NCBI GenBank assembly: GCA_024291935.2
Contig: CM044321.1
Span: forward strand, 57,530,985 to 57,594,984
Direction: 5' to 3'
Source: Okapia johnstoni
Taxonomy: Eukaryota > Chordata > Mammalia > Artiodactyla > Giraffidae
Length of the DNA: 64,000 nucleotides
Part shown: piece by piece, positions 44,401 through 56,220 of the stretch
Position numbering within the stretch: the stretch's first letter is position 1
Layout: every line of letters starts with the position of its first letter
Program-made: the position numbers and the translations under genes
The notes under the pieces: generated by a model
The model's database searches: none
Told to the model about the DNA's origin: nothing
What the model saw: the letters and a program-made list of their open reading frames with translations, nothing else

Positions 44401-45056
44401 CCATGGAGATTTGCAGCTGTAATGATGTGCTTTGATTAGGAGTGTCAGGAAGATGTGATAGCAGAACCATGCTCTTTCATTTCCATTGCAGATTTCCATT
44501 TCTAGAACATATAGAGAAATGTAAGTATGTCTTATTGTGTAGCTATGCAGATTCTGCAGCTTGTGCAGCCACCAAATCACCTACTGACAACAGCCAGCTA
44601 CTCATCCTAGTCCTTTGGATGCATTTCCAACAAGAACTCTCTATTAAACTGAAAGTAATCTAGTCACATCTGAAAGTTCCCTTCCTCACTTCTGTAATCC
44701 ACCCCAAAGAGTACAAACGGTCAGAGAAGCCCTCCTTTTACAGGTACCTTAGTACCCCTGTCTGTTTCCTGTGCTACCTAAGGAGCCTGTGTGGGAGGAA
44801 GCGCCAGGCATCAGTATGTCAATTGCATCAAGACCTGGAGCCCAATCAGTCATTCATCCAGCCATTAAATGGAAGTCAAACTTCCCAGGTCACTGAGTAA
44901 GTGGATTAAATACGACTTTTACAATAACTTTACACTGAATATCAAACAATGACCAGAAAAGACCTAGGGGTGAGTAATCATTCTGGCTGCATTATTTTAT
45001 GGTCTTCAGAACACAATTAAAAAATGGAAGATGCGCAGCTATAAATTAAAACTCTA
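44401..45056. other. No gene or recognised repeat
   Basis: Unassigned 0.66 kb. Frames of 70-73 codons at 44368-44663 on both strands carry no motif. Confidence 0.45.
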
Positions 45057-45375
45057 GGGCTTCTCTGGTGGCTCAGTAGTGAAGAGTCCACCTGTCAATG
45101 CAGGGGATAGGGGTTCAATCCCTGATCCGGGAAGATCCCGCGTGCATGGAGCAACTAAGCCCGTGCGCCACAATTATTGAGCCTGTGCTCTAGAGCCCGG
45201 GAGCCGAGACTACTGAGGCACCTGCTGCAACTACTGAAGCCTCTGTGCCCCAGAGCCCGTGCTCCACAGCAAGAGAGGCCACCACAGTGAGAAACCTGTG
45301 CGCCACAATAGAGAGAAGCCTGTGCAGCAACCAAGACCCAGGACAGCCAAATATAAATAAATAAAATTATTAAGA
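45057..45375 (+). mobile_element. CHRL SINE, long form
   Basis: gggcttctctggtggctcag, three body units ending gagcccgtgctccacagc and gtgcgccacaatagagag, tail acagccaaatataaataaat. Confidence 0.92.
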
Positions 45376-45559
45376 AAAATACTAAAAAATAAGCTCCAGA
45401 GGTACCACTGAGAGCTTTCCCTGGCAGGGAGGTTGGCCCACTTTCCAGCCTCCTTTCGTTCAACAAGCATTTCCTGAACCCGTCCCTATCTCCCTTCCGT
45501 TCTGATTGGTCCCGTCTTTTCTGCTTCTCTGCCTCAAGCCTAACGAGCTTTTCCCCAGA
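45376..45559. other. No gene or recognised repeat
   Basis: Short unassigned segment; pyrimidine-rich and possibly the start of the L2 that follows. Confidence 0.35.
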
Positions 45560-46545
45560 TTTCTCAATCTTAACTTATGACTTGAGGAGTCATTTGACAC
45601 CATTAACCCTGTTCCTCCTATAATTCCGATCCCCATCCTACAAAGCTGATCCCCTGCTTTGACTGACGTCACTCCCCTCCCCCTCATTTCCTGCCTCTCC
45701 GTCAGCTTCATCCGTACTCCTGTGATTGACAGCGCTTCTTCTTTATGCCCTTTGAGTGATGCATTTCCTGAGATTCTCATCTGAGTCTGTCTTCTGAAAT
45801 CCTTATTCTTAATTCCTTAGTGATTTCATCAACGTTCCCCTTTCCCCATCCCAGCTTTAACTATTTGGAGATGACTTCCAAATCCACTTCTCCAATCCTG
45901 AGCTTCAAGTCATGTATTTTCAGATACCTGGTAAATATTTCTCCTTGGTTGTCCTGACGACCCCTCTAGGGCTCAGATGCTCAGTCATGTCCGACTCTTT
46001 GTGACCCCATGGACTGTAGCTCACCAGGCTCCTCTGTCCAGGGGATTTTCCCAGCAAGAGTACTGGAGTGGGGTGCCATTTCCTCCTCCAGGGCATCTTC
46101 CAGACCCAGGGATCAAACCCACTTCTCTTACATCTCCTGAATTGGCAGGCGTATTCTTTAGCACTATCAGCCCCTCTATTTCATGGGTTTTTGCTGCTTA
46201 TCCATTCTTGAGGATAGCCCACTAGTCTTCCACCCACTCAGGCTTGAAATCTTGGAGCCATGGCTCCATTCACTTTAATCTTCTCAATCTCCGGAGCCCA
46301 CTGTCTAGAAAATAAAGCCAAAACTCCTTAGATGGCCCTCACAGGTCTAGAAAAATCTAGCTTCAGCCCATGTTTCCAGCCTTTCTAACTTCTTACTCAC
46401 ATTTCTCTTCTCCCGCCTACCCTAATCCTTTCCTCATGCTGTTGCACTTTTGTTGTACCCTGGGTTATATTACCCCTGTATCTTTCATTTTCATCTTTTC
46501 CCTTACCTTAAAAGGCCATTTCTCATCCCAACACTCATCCTTTAA
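45560..46545 (+). mobile_element. L2 LINE, split by a SINE
   Basis: Plus-oriented L2: tttggagatgacttccaaat, gcttgaaatcttggagccat, aaataaagccaaaactcctt, then atggccctcacaggtctag. Left and right parts are continuous in L2 order across the SINE. Confidence 0.62.
45969..46170 (-). mobile_element. Bov-tA SINE
   Basis: Reverse copy; short target duplication CCCCTCTA at 45961-45968 and 46171-46178. Confidence 0.92.
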
Positions 46546-46547
46546 AA

Positions 46548-46742
46548 AACAAAATTTTTTTAAATTTTGTATTGGGGTATAGCCGATAAACAGTGATATT
46601 ATAGGGACTCAGTCATACATATACATGTATCCATTCTCCCTCAAACTCCCCTCCCATCCAGGCTGCCACATAACACTGAGCAGAGTTCCCTGTGCTCTAC
46701 AGTAGGTCCTTGTTGGTTATCCATTTTAAATACAGCAGTCCA
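46548..46742 (-). mobile_element. L1 3' UTR
   Basis: Reverse of the second tail type at 40.3 kb: ttgtattggggtatagccga, ggctgccacataacactgag, cagtaggtccttgttggtta. Confidence 0.85.
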
Positions 46743-46789
46743 ACCCTCATTCTTAACTGTTGGTATAGAAGCCATTCTCAAGCTCACCT

Positions 46790-47545
46790 TGATAAACATA
46801 TTCCCAAAATATGGTGTTTCCTCCACCTGTGAGAAACCAGTCATCCTTGAGGTCCAGATGCACACTGTCTCTGTATTCAATCTACCACCAGCCCCAGAAA
46901 TTCTATTTTCTCAGTATCACTTTAATCCACCCATTTTTATCTCCACTACAACACCTTTGTCTAAGTCAGCACCATTTTTCACTTGTATTACTAGTATGGT
47001 CTTCCAGCTGACCTGCTAGGTCCTCTGTAGCCCATCCCCAGCTTGCACCTCATGATACAGAATGGTTTTTCTGAGCACAAATCCAGTCAAACCCCCACAC
47101 CATCTTCAGTGCCATCCCCTGCTGCCCAAGCTCGCAGGCCCTTGTGCTGTGGATTCTTCCCCCTTCCACAGTTGCTCTGGCTTTTCTCAATCTAGACCAT
47201 GCCCCCCTCCTATTGTGGGGCCCTTTCATCTTCTGTTCCCTCTGCCTAAAATTCTCTTCCCTTTTGACCCTGCTCCCTCACATTTAGAACTCATTTTAAA
47301 TGTCCCTCCTTCAGAAAAGCCTTCCCTGACTGCCTTCCCCCAGTTATCCATGGTTCTGTACGTGGACTTTCCCTTCATGATGTCTTCCCTGTTCATTATG
47401 TTACCATATATTTCTATTATTTGCTTCACACCAGCCTTCTCCACTAGATGCTCACCATTTTATGTTTTTATCCCAAATTTCCAACAATGCCTGAATATAG
47501 TAGGAGATACACAATAGATACTCATTCATTGAATGAGTGAATTGT
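46790..47545 (+). mobile_element. L2 LINE 3' end
   Basis: cccaagctcgcaggcccttg, ttctgttccctctgcctaaa, cttcagaaaagccttccctg and the terminus cattcattgaatgagtgaat follow L2 order to its real 3' end. A 151-codon frame at 47062-47517 is pyrimidine-driven L2 sequence, not a gene. Confidence 0.75.
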
Positions 47546-48254
47546 TACTCTCTGTTCTCCGATTCCCTGATGAACAGGAATCCCTACTTTATCCACTATT
47601 TCTTTCACATTAACCATTCTCAAAATTAACCTTCTCAAAATGAAGGTGAGAAATTTTAATCCACTTTGTTTAACAGGCCCTGTGTGTCTAATAACAGCCA
47701 TAATTCCATGTTCCAGGTTTCATTTTTTAATAATTAATGCGTACAAAAACTGGTTGCTAGAGGGAAAATATTAGGTGGATCTGAATGAGATTAAGGGAGT
47801 TGTATGCTTTGACTACACAGTGGACAAAAGTAATTTATATATCGTTCCTTCATCCCACACAAAACTAGTTTTCAGAAATTAGAACCAAACTAGGCCCTAA
47901 TAAATGTGATATTCACAGGTCATAATGAAGATTTTTTTAAAGAGATTTTTCCCCCTAGTCAGCTAATTGATTTTAAAGCGCAAGTGACTCACACTGATTT
48001 TAAAACTAAAAACTTTCCAAATCTCTTTATCTCTGACGTTTGTGCTTAAGCCCAAGAAGAGAGTGAGAGCGACACTGACTCGGGAAAAACATTCAGAGCA
48101 AATACAAATACATTATCTGTTCTCACATCTGGCTCTAATGAGATACATGCGCAAAAATCTGCTTGTAAACATTCCTGCTCAGCTGTCTCGAATTCCACTG
48201 ATAAGGACTGAGAGGACAAGAGGTGGTAAAAAGGTACAGAGAGATGGAAAGAAC
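47546..48254. other. No gene or recognised repeat
   Basis: 0.7 kb without repeats; AT-rich with occasional CpG (aaagcgcaagtgactc, gagcgacactgactcggg). A candidate conserved non-coding block; frames of 79-80 codons overlap on both strands without motifs. Confidence 0.45.
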
Positions 48255-48385
48255 ACTGGGGGACAGAAAATGGGATTCTAGTTTTCACCTCCTCAGCTTA
48301 CTAGTTATTAGACAAAGCATTTAATCACTTGGTGCCCATGTTTTGGGAACTAGAAAATGGCAGTGATCAAGCTCTCATTCAGGAG
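48255..48385 (+). mobile_element. MIR-like fragment
   Basis: cctcctcagcttactagtta and gacaaagcatttaatcactt in MIR order, diverged. Confidence 0.5.
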
Positions 48386-48671
48386 GGTAGATGACACACA
48401 TGTGCTGACCTCACTGTCCTCCCAGATATCCCTTAGATCAATAATAAAGATGTATGATGAGGACACATCCATAGCAGTACCAAAAACTAAAGCCTTGGAA
48501 ATGACTCATGTTGAGAGAGGAAGTCACAGCCCAGGACCCAAGCAGGAGACTGCAGCAGAGACAGGAGTTGAAATTGTTCCTCCCTGTAAGATCAAAAGAA
48601 ACTCTAAGCCCAGAGTTAGCAGATATGAGAACAAAAGTGAGCTGCAGATGACAATAAGCATGATTCACCTG
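48386..48671. other. No gene or recognised repeat
   Basis: Most of the 149-codon plus frame at 48357-48806 lies here, but it begins in MIR, ends in Bov-tA and shows no recognisable domain. Confidence 0.4.
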
Positions 48672-48818
48672 GGTGGGGAAGATCCCTTGGAGAAGGAAAT
48701 GGCAATCAACTCCAGTATTCTTGCCTGGAAAATTCCATGGACAGAAGAGCCTGGCAGGCTTCAGTCCATGGGGTTACAAAAGAGTCGGACACAACTGAGT
48801 GACTGAGCATGCGCACAC
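48672..48818 (+). mobile_element. Bov-tA SINE, 5'-truncated
   Basis: From ggtggggaagatcccttgga to gactgagcatgcgcacac. Confidence 0.9.
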
Positions 48819-49089
48819 TAAACATCCATTATAGAAGCAGACTAGTTTTCTCCCTCTCCATGAACCTCACATACCCCAGGGGCAAGTCGTACCAGATCTT
48901 CACAATAATAATCTAGTACTTTATTCATAAATATAAATGGAAAGCTAAGGAGTCCTCATAATTGAGAAAAAAAAAAATCAAAACAGCCCCAAAGAAGGAC
49001 CCCAAGATGAAGGTAAAATTGTGAAAACTTCCCCGAGAGTAGAGCATAATTTTAAAATACAGAGTGGAGGTGGGGGCTAAGAGAAATAC
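48819..49089. other. No gene recognised; probably old L1 flank
   Basis: A-rich sequence leading into the L1/HAL1 segment; too diverged to assign. Confidence 0.35.
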
Positions 49090-49550
49090 AGAAGATAAAT
49101 CCAGGAGTCATTATGCATCTAAGAGGAAATCCAGAAAGAGATAGAAAAAAACAAAGGAGCTTTAACAATTAAAAAAATAATTCAAAGAAATTTCCTAGAG
49201 CTGAAGAAAGGCTGGAGCTGTCAGAGTGAAAAAGCCCATTGAGTGACCAAATAGATGAAAGTTCAGAAAACTGAAAGGGATTAAAAAAAATTTTAAACTT
49301 CAGGGGCAAATAATAGATTTCCTACCCACCCCCCAGAAAATCAGATTGACACTGGATTTTTCATCAGCAACCTTAGCAACTAAAACACAATGTAGAATTG
49401 CCTTTTAAAGGGTGAAGGAAAATTATTTTGAAACAAGAATTATATGTTTGGCCAAACTGTCAATCATAAAGTCGGTGAAAACAGATTTTCATACTTGTTA
49501 TGACTCACAAAATTAAGCCCCTGTCCAACGTTTGTGGCAATTGCTTTAAA
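49090..49550 (+). mobile_element. Old L1 or HAL1 ORF1-region fragment
   Basis: tttcctagagctgaagaaag, gagtgaccaaatagatgaaa, cacaatgtagaattgccttt, then ggtgaaggaaaattatttt and gccaaactgtcaatcataaa match the ORF1 end of old L1/HAL1. No open frame remains. Confidence 0.6.
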
Positions 49551-49864
49551 TTTTATTACAGTTTTTTAACACAAAAGGGAACCCAAGAAATAGAAAACTG
49601 TACTGTATGATACAAATATTAGGGGATATAACCCAGAAGTGAGGCAATCAAAGAAATTTCAGTATTTTAGATGCATAGTATACCTAGAGAGCAGTTGATC
49701 CAAACTTAGAAGTCAGAGGATTCTAACAAAAAATGTATTCAAGAAGAAAGTGGATTCCTTTAAAATACATAGTAAGGTTTAAAAAAACAACTATGTAATT
49801 TTAAGTGATTTGGTGAGGACTGTGATCTTCTATCAAAACTGTCTTAAACTGGATATCCTAGCTG
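49551..49864. other. No gene or recognised repeat
   Basis: About 310 bp, AT-rich, between two old LINE-type fragments. Confidence 0.4.
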
Positions 49865-50240
49865 TCTTCATCAGCTTGGGCTGCTATCACAAAAAATCAT
49901 AGACCAGGTGAGTTAAACAACAGACATTTATTACTCACAGTTCTGGAGGCTGGGAAGTTAAGATTGAGGTGCTGGCAGATTTGGTGTCTGGTGAGAGTCC
50001 TCTTCTTGGCTTAAGATAAGAAAATTTCTTGCTGTTTGTTCACATGGCTTTTTTGTGGTGTGTTTGGATGGAGAGAAAGGAAGCGCTCTGGTCTCTTTTT
50101 CTTTTCTTAAAAGGACACTAATCCCTTCATGAGGGTGCCAACCTCATGACCTCACCTGAACTTAATCACCTCCCAAAGGCCCCACTTCCTAATACCGTCA
50201 CAGTAGGGATCAGGACTTCAAAATAAAAATTTTTGAGGAG
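49865..50240. mobile_element. Old interspersed repeat, L1M-type 3' region (tentative)
   Basis: gggctgctatcacaaaaaat, acagttctggaggctgggaa, aaggacactaatcccttcat and the later gatcaggacttcaaaataaa recur in a common mammalian repeat that I associate with L1M 3' ends. Confidence 0.5.
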
Positions 50241-50890
50241 GAAAAATATTTAGTTGATAATGCCAGCAGAGCTTAAGACAAGGATTCTGTTACAAGTGAT
50301 TTATTGAGGAAATGCTCTTTGGAGAAGGAGAATGAGGGAAATAATAACGGATAAAAAAAATAAAAAGTTAAGCAAGAATGTGGCTCTGCTCAATACAAGC
50401 TGTATAGTGACTCCACAGGGAAATAGGGATCACAAATTGCAGGAGAGAATGGGCCCCATCTTGCAGCAAACTGGTCTACTGCCCCTGTGTCAGTCATTCA
50501 GGCAGTCAACCAGCTACCGGCTTGTGTGAGAAGGGGTAACCTCCCCGGAAAGGCAGCTTCCATTAGGCCCAGGACAATTCTCTGGAAAAGCAGGCATTTA
50601 TGAGCTCTTAGGAGCCAACGCTGATTGCAGCTGAGACATGGCTGTAAAGGGAAACGACAACACAGGGGAAAAGTTAAGCAATTTAAAATTCTAGGAAAAA
50701 CAAAAATCTGTAAAAAAACAAAAATCAATAGATCCAAATGTGACCCAAATTGCAGCATTGTAGTCCAATTTTGGACAATCAATATCACCTAAGTCTCACT
50801 TGACTTTGACACTTGAAACATTGTCCTTTAAATTACATAGGTTTAATTACAAGACTACCTTAACCATTGTGTAACTAATCACTAATTAGA
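50241..50890. other. No gene or recognised repeat
   Basis: Unassigned 0.65 kb. The 96-codon minus frame at 50498-50788 lacks any motif. Confidence 0.45.
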
Positions 50891-50946
50891 TGTTGTTGTT
50901 GTTTAGTTGTTAAGTTGTGTCCAACTCTTTTTTGACCTCATGGACT
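50891..50946 (-). mobile_element. Bov-A 3'-end fragment
   Basis: (GTT)n lead, gtccaactcttttttgacct, catggacta; only the terminal 55 bp inserted or survived. Confidence 0.82.
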
Positions 50947-51514
50947 ATATATAATGCATGGTATTTTCATAATCATATTAGAATAAGTATCATGTTTTAA
51001 TTTTTTTAATCAACCCATAAACAAAGCATGAAGACTTAATTATAGTTACGGGACACAAGGTAAAAATTTAAAACCTTAACATTCAAAAGTAATGATAGGG
51101 CTGATAGAAGTTTGGAATAAAAGGGAGAGAGATGAGGTAAAGGGTAATATAGAGTAAAAATTCTTCGTCTGCCATAAAATGGGTAAACATATTTTTTCTA
51201 AAAATGAAACATGAAGCATTCTAGATTTTAAGCGCCATATTATTTAGTATTATAAAGATATACAATGAAGAACTAAAATAAATATGTAACTAGCAAAAAG
51301 TTGAATGAAAGAAGAAGGTATTATAAATAAGATAAATTTCTCACTTTCACAGAAAGGAATCCATTTAGATTTTTAGATTCTACCTAAGACTGACAGGCAA
51401 AGAAATGACCAGATACTATCATTTGAAATTTTAGAGAAAAATACCAGAAGACGTGAAAAGAAAAGCAGTTGAAAATGGTAACATACGAGGAAAGGTCTGG
51501 GAAGAGATTTTTTT
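50947..51514. other. No gene or recognised repeat
   Basis: AT-rich, unassigned, 0.57 kb. Confidence 0.4.
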
Positions 51515-51719
51515 TTTAGTCGCTCAGCCATCAGACTCTTTGCAACCTCATGGACTGTAGCCCGCCAGACTCCTCTGTTCATGCCATTCTCCAGGCAAGA
51601 ACACTGGAGTGGGTAGCCATTCCCTTTCCCCAGGGGATCTTCCCAACCCAGGGATCGAACCCAGGTCTCCCACACTGCAGGCGGATTTTTTTTTATCATC
51701 TGAGCCACTAGGGAAGCCC
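51515..51719 (-). mobile_element. Bov-tA SINE between T-runs
   Basis: Reverse full copy. T-runs occur just before it, within its head (51687-51696) and after it (to 51733). Confidence 0.91.
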
Positions 51720-51733
51720 TTTTTTTTTTTTTT

Positions 51734-52386
51734 AATTTTTAATTTTTATTTTGAAACTGTCTGTATTGTTGGAGGGGGTTCTGTCTTCATGTATTGTTTT
51801 TGTAGCACTAATAAAAATGGCACTAAGAATACTTTCTAGCCTATCCCATCAAGTAATCGAGAAGGTTCATTAAAATAACGTATAGGAAAGCACTTTGCAA
51901 ACTCTTAAGTGCTAAGATAAATGTGAACCGTTATTAAGAGGGCAGTCTTAGGCAGTTCAAGATTGCGGAAGGAACTGTAGCACTTTCCTTTATCAAGCCC
52001 TATTTTTAAGGTGCCAAGATCCAAATTAAAAACGAAGCTGTCTCTAAAATGCTGACCATAAAATATCTGAAAGAAAAAATGTGCTGAGAGAAAGTATTTG
52101 GCAGAACGATAAGAAGAAAGTTTAAATAGTGTTTTGAAAGAACTACTAGGTTTCCACCAAGTTCTTTCTATAAAACAAAAACACCAGGGGAACTAAACAT
52201 CAACAGCAGTACTATCATCTTAGAAAACGGCATCACAGAAAAAAAAATTATAGTTAGAATAAAGACATATCTCCTTACACCTAAACCATTTTCAGATACT
52301 TTTGTAAATAGTCTCATAATTAGCATCATAAATGTTTTAGAATGCTGTGTTTTCATAACTTGTTAATTAGGCAGGTAGTTCTGCTC
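51734..52386. other. No gene or recognised repeat
   Basis: AT-rich 0.65 kb. A 62-codon minus frame at 52168-52356 is not credible. Confidence 0.4.
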
Positions 52387-52398
52387 AATAGTACCATT

Positions 52399-52955
52399 CA
52401 GTTCAGTTCAGTTGCTCAGTCGTGTCCGACTCTTTTCGACCCCATGAATTGCAGCACGCCAGTCCTCTCTGTCCATTACCAACTCCCGGAGTCTACCCAA
52501 ACCCATGTCCATTGAGTCGGTGATGCCATCCAACCATCTCATCCTCTGTCGTCCCCTTCTCCTCCTGCCCCCAATCCTTCCCAGCATTAGGGTCTTTTCC
52601 AATGAGTCAACTCTTCGCATGACGTGGCCAAAGTATTGGAGTTTCAGCTCCAACATCAGTCCTTCCAATGAACACCCAGGACTGATCTCCTTTAGGATGG
52701 ACTGGTTGGATCTCCTTGCAGGCCAAGGGACTCTCAAGAGTCTTCTCCAACACCACAGTTCAAAAGCATCAATTCTGCGGCGCTCAGCTTTCTTCACCAT
52801 CCAACTCTCACATCCATACATGACCACTGGAAAAACCATAGCCTTGACTAGACGGACTTTTGTTGGCAAAGTAGTGTCTCTGCTTTTAAATATGCTATCT
52901 AGGTTGGCCATAACCTTCCTTCCAAGGAGTAAGCGTCTTTTAATTTCATGGCTGC
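52399..52955 (-). mobile_element. BovB LINE 3' unit, least decayed copy
   Basis: Perfect 12-bp target duplication AATAGTACCATT at 52387-52398 and 52956-52967. On the minus strand 52911-52408 is an unbroken 167-codon frame covering the C-terminal tail of the BovB polyprotein, downstream of the reverse-transcriptase core: [60 protein letters not shown] and a closing KSRTRLSN. No endonuclease or catalytic RT motifs are present, so the copy cannot move itself. The unit begins at gcagccatgaaattaaaag like the copies at 26.8 and 43.6 kb. Confidence 0.95.
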
Positions 52956-53009
52956 AATAGTACCATTAAGGGCTTTGAAATAAAATTGTTGGTTCACGTG
53001 TCCTTTGCA

Positions 53010-53145
53010 TAAAAAGGAGTTTCTCAAAACAAGGAACTATGTCTTAAAACACTTTGTTCTGTGTCTATTTCTTATTTTGGGGCCTCCTAGCACATAGTCC
53101 TAGCACTCAATAAGAGTTTGTTAAATGGATAAATTGATGAAAGAA
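53010..53145 (+). mobile_element. L2 3' end
   Basis: gcacatagtcctagcactca and a ttaaatggataaattgatga end match the L2 terminus. Confidence 0.5.
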
Positions 53146-53189
53146 CTAGAAAACACTGTTTTTTTTAATTATCCAAAGCATACTCTTGG

Positions 53190-53368
53190 TCTGTGATGAT
53201 AAGGACATGCTATTCAGATACTCTGTAGGGTTCCTGATCTCTGAGAGACCCGTCTGAAAAATGAAAATAGTGGTATTTACCTCAGAAGGACTTTTGTAAT
53301 GATTTGCTGAAAATAGTGCATGGAAAGTTCTGGGCACATAGTGAATTTTCATTAAATGGTTATTATTA
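53190..53368 (+). mobile_element. MIR SINE
   Basis: gtctgaaaaatgaaaatagt, cttttgtaatgatttgctga, gttctgggcacatagtgaat in MIR 3' order. Confidence 0.65.
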
Positions 53369-53576
53369 TTGTTGTTGTTGTTTGGCTGTGCTTCAGTGGC
53401 CCCGTGGACTGTAGCCAGCCAGGTTCCTCTGTCCATGAAATTTTCCAGGTAAGAATACTGGAGAAGGTTGCCATTTCCTCCTTCAGAGAACCTTCCTGAC
53501 CTAGGGATCGAACCCGCATCTCTGCGTCTCCTGCATTGGCAAGCAGGTTTACCACTAGTGCCACCTGGGAAGCCCC
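53369..53576 (-). mobile_element. Bov-tA SINE
   Basis: Reverse copy with a (GTT)n lead; target duplication GTTATTATTA at 53359-53368 and 53577-53586, in the MIR tail. Confidence 0.91.
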
Positions 53577-53829
53577 GTTATTATTAGCAGCAAATGCAAA
53601 TAATTGCTGAGAGAGCAGTATGTACAGTCACTGCCCACAGACCTAGATCAATAAAGATAAACAAGATTAGTACTTTATTGTCAAGGAGGGGAAATGAACA
53701 AGCTCCCAGGTCACCCTACTGTACCTCTCTCTCCATGGGCTCCATGGCCAAGATCCTCAAAGAGAGTATCTCCACTGGCCTGACAAGAGAGCATGCATAG
53801 GCTAAGAGGGTTAGTTACAGAGGTGTTTG

Positions 53830-54075
53830 TACAGAATTCTCTGTGATCATCCTTTCCCATCCCCAACTCCAAACCTACCCAGGGGCAAAAAAAAAAAAAC
53901 ACCTTATTCATCTTAGTTCCCCCCAACCCAGTTCCTAGTATGTGTGTCCCAGAGTACTAAATGAGTATTGGTTCCATGGCCCTAAGTTAGTCAAAGCAAG
54001 AGACTGATTGATGAGAACAATCCAGAAAGTGGTGGTTGGTAAAGAGGGTTCTGATCTCAGTGACTCACAATGCAA
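53830..54075 (+). repeat. Unclassified duplicated segment, copy A
   Basis: Aligns with copy B (56798-57240). Shared landmarks: gaattctctgtga, aggggcaaaa, ccatggccctaa/gcatggccctaa, gttagtcaa and gagaacaatccagaaagt. Identity is about 75-80% in the best 95 bp and lower elsewhere. Confidence 0.65.
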
Positions 54076-55204
54076 ACAGCAGGAAATCCCATGAACCTGA
54101 AGGAGTTGTAATCTGACCATGGGCTCAGAGGTTCTGATTCTACAGGCCCCAAAACTACCCCCAAATAAAGAGGCCAGAAGCAGGTCCTTATTTAAACCAT
54201 CAGGCTTTACGTCTTGTGGTCCCTTCCATCCTGGCTCTGACATACTGAAGTTGGGAATTGGTGACCAAGCCTTCATTTAAGGTCTCCACTTAAGGCACCA
54301 GGGTCTCCAGGAAAAGATGAAGAAAGGACCCATTTCCTCCCCACAGCTCTTGAATTTCCATCTGTCCCGAGCCTTAGTCTTACAGCTGTTGGTTTGTATG
54401 ATACAGCAAGAACAGTGATGTCTTCCTATTGGAGTCTCCTCAGTTCTATGATTTTTCTGATTGCATGGGGAATATTTTATCTTTGCTCTCTCATTGTTTT
54501 CTTGGAGCCCAACTTCATTTTTTAAACCAAGGAGGGTAGCACACCAAAAATAGTTGACAGTAGATTGACATCAGTTTATACCTGGGTTCAATTTCTTATG
54601 ATCACATGCTTCATCTTTAGAATGTTCTTTTTATTTGGGAAAGAAAGATTTAAAAGACTCTGCGAGAAATTGAATGTGCAAAAAATTTGTGATTCTGTGC
54701 ATTACAGAGAGTGCATCAGAACACCATTTCCTTTGAGTTCATTTTAGAGCCAGGCTTGAGACTGAACGTGATCACATCCTTCACGTCTCTGAGTGGCATA
54801 CTTCATTCAGACCTTTATCACACAGTACAGTATCAATGTCTCCTTATTTTCCAGCACCCCCGCTGATTAAACAGCATGGATCATTTTTCTTGGCCCTGTA
54901 ATGATGTTGCAGTAAAGGGCAGAATTGATTTCAGAACTATGACTCAGGGCCTGGTAAAAAGTATTGGCCAAGAAGTGGGTGTAAGCGGCCACTGGCACTC
55001 TGGAGACTTCTATACCTTGAACAGAAATCTAAAAATATGCATGCAATCAAAGCTGCTAATTTAAGGAAAACCATTTAAGGTATTTGACAACTATACCTTT
55101 CTTCTTGGGAATCTTTAAAGGACTAAATAGTTTGCTATATTAATACTCTTTCTTCAGCCATTTTGTGGGGAGGAGAGTGGGATGGTATAAAAAATAAGAC
55201 CTTT
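54076..55204. other. No gene or recognised repeat
   Basis: 1.1 kb unassigned. A plausible acceptor-like tract ttattttccag precedes 54856, but no donor or open frame supports an exon. Confidence 0.45.
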
Positions 55205-55320
55205 TTCTTGCAAGCCTACTATGCACCTGTCACCAAATAGGGGTAAACAAAAGAAGCAAAAGAACTGACTCGTGCCTCCCAGGAGTTTATATCTAGTTCA
55301 GGGGGCTGAAATCAGTTCAT
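55205..55320 (-). mobile_element. L2-like fragment
   Basis: ctactatgcacctgtcacca and ctcccaggagtttatatcta resemble reverse L2. Confidence 0.4.
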
Positions 55321-55564
55321 TAACGAAGCAAAAGACCCTAACGGAGTGGTCAAAGAGGCCAGTGTTGATGGGGCTCAAGAATGAAGGTGATTGTATTCCT
55401 GGGCTGGGGGGACATGGTAGTGGAGAAGGGGCTTTGCAGAAGCTGAGCACAGGCCATGCGCAGTCACCCAGACCACGGGGTCTTCAGCCATGGGCCTCTG
55501 TCACTGTGACCTCAAGAGACAGGGGAGGCTTGAGAGGGAGGGTCTTGAGAGAGCTGCTTCTTTT
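55321..55564. other. No gene or recognised repeat
   Basis: GC-richer than its neighbours with a few CpG. A 98-codon plus frame (55272-55568) starts in the L2-like piece and has no motif. Confidence 0.35.
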
Positions 55565-55938
55565 TTAAGAATTGGAACACAAGTGTTTTACAAGGTTGTG
55601 TCAGTTCCTGCAATACAATGATGTGAATCTGCCATATGCATACATGTATCCCCTCCCTCCCCTCTCCCATCCCACCCCTCTAGGTCCTCACAGGGCAGCA
55701 AGCTGAGCTTCCCAGGCTTTGTAGCAGGTTCCCACTAGCTATCTATTTTCTCCCCGGTAGTGTATATATGTCAGTCCTGCTCTCCCAGTTGGTCCCACTC
55801 TCCCTTCCCCTCAACCATGTCCACATGTCCATCCTCTACGTCTGCATCCCTACTCCTGCCTTGGAGATAGGTCCATCTGTACCATTTCTCTAGATTCCAC
55901 ATATATGTGTTGCTGTGCAGTATTTGTTTTGCTCTTTC
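55565..55938 (-). mobile_element. Bovine L1 3' UTR
   Basis: Reverse: ggttgtgtcagttcctgcaa, cccatcccacccctctaggt, ctctagattccacatatatg. 3' UTR only. Confidence 0.88.
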
Positions 55939-56207
55939 TCACTTACTTCTTGCTCCGAGCCTCGAGCTCCCAGCTCCAGCTTTCTCCGATCACGTGGAAG
56001 GAGCAGATGCTTTTCCAATTTGGGCAGCAACACTGGCTATAACGCAGGTGCCACAAACTGTTCCTCCCCCACATCTCGCTGCCCACAGGTGAAGCCCTAG
56101 GCATAGCACCCCACAGCCTAGCTCCGGGCTCCCTGCCTAGGGTTCTTTCCCATCCCAGTCCCTCTCCATCTCTGCACACTTCAAAACCTGATTCTTGAAA
56201 CCTAACG
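55939..56207. other. GC-rich unassigned segment
   Basis: Contains several CpG and a possible donor CAG|GTGAAG at about 56088, but no acceptor or recognised protein. Confidence 0.35.
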
Positions 56208-56220
56208 TGTCCTTTCTTAA

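Noticed and set aside
47062..47517. 151-codon plus-strand frame
   Set aside because: Pyrimidine-rich L2 3' sequence with no start context or domain.
48357..48806. 149-codon plus-strand frame
   Set aside because: Starts in a MIR-like piece and ends in a Bov-tA; no recognisable protein feature between.
54840..54870. Polypyrimidine-AG as an exon acceptor
   Set aside because: Isolated acceptor-like tract with no downstream open frame, donor or recognised peptide.
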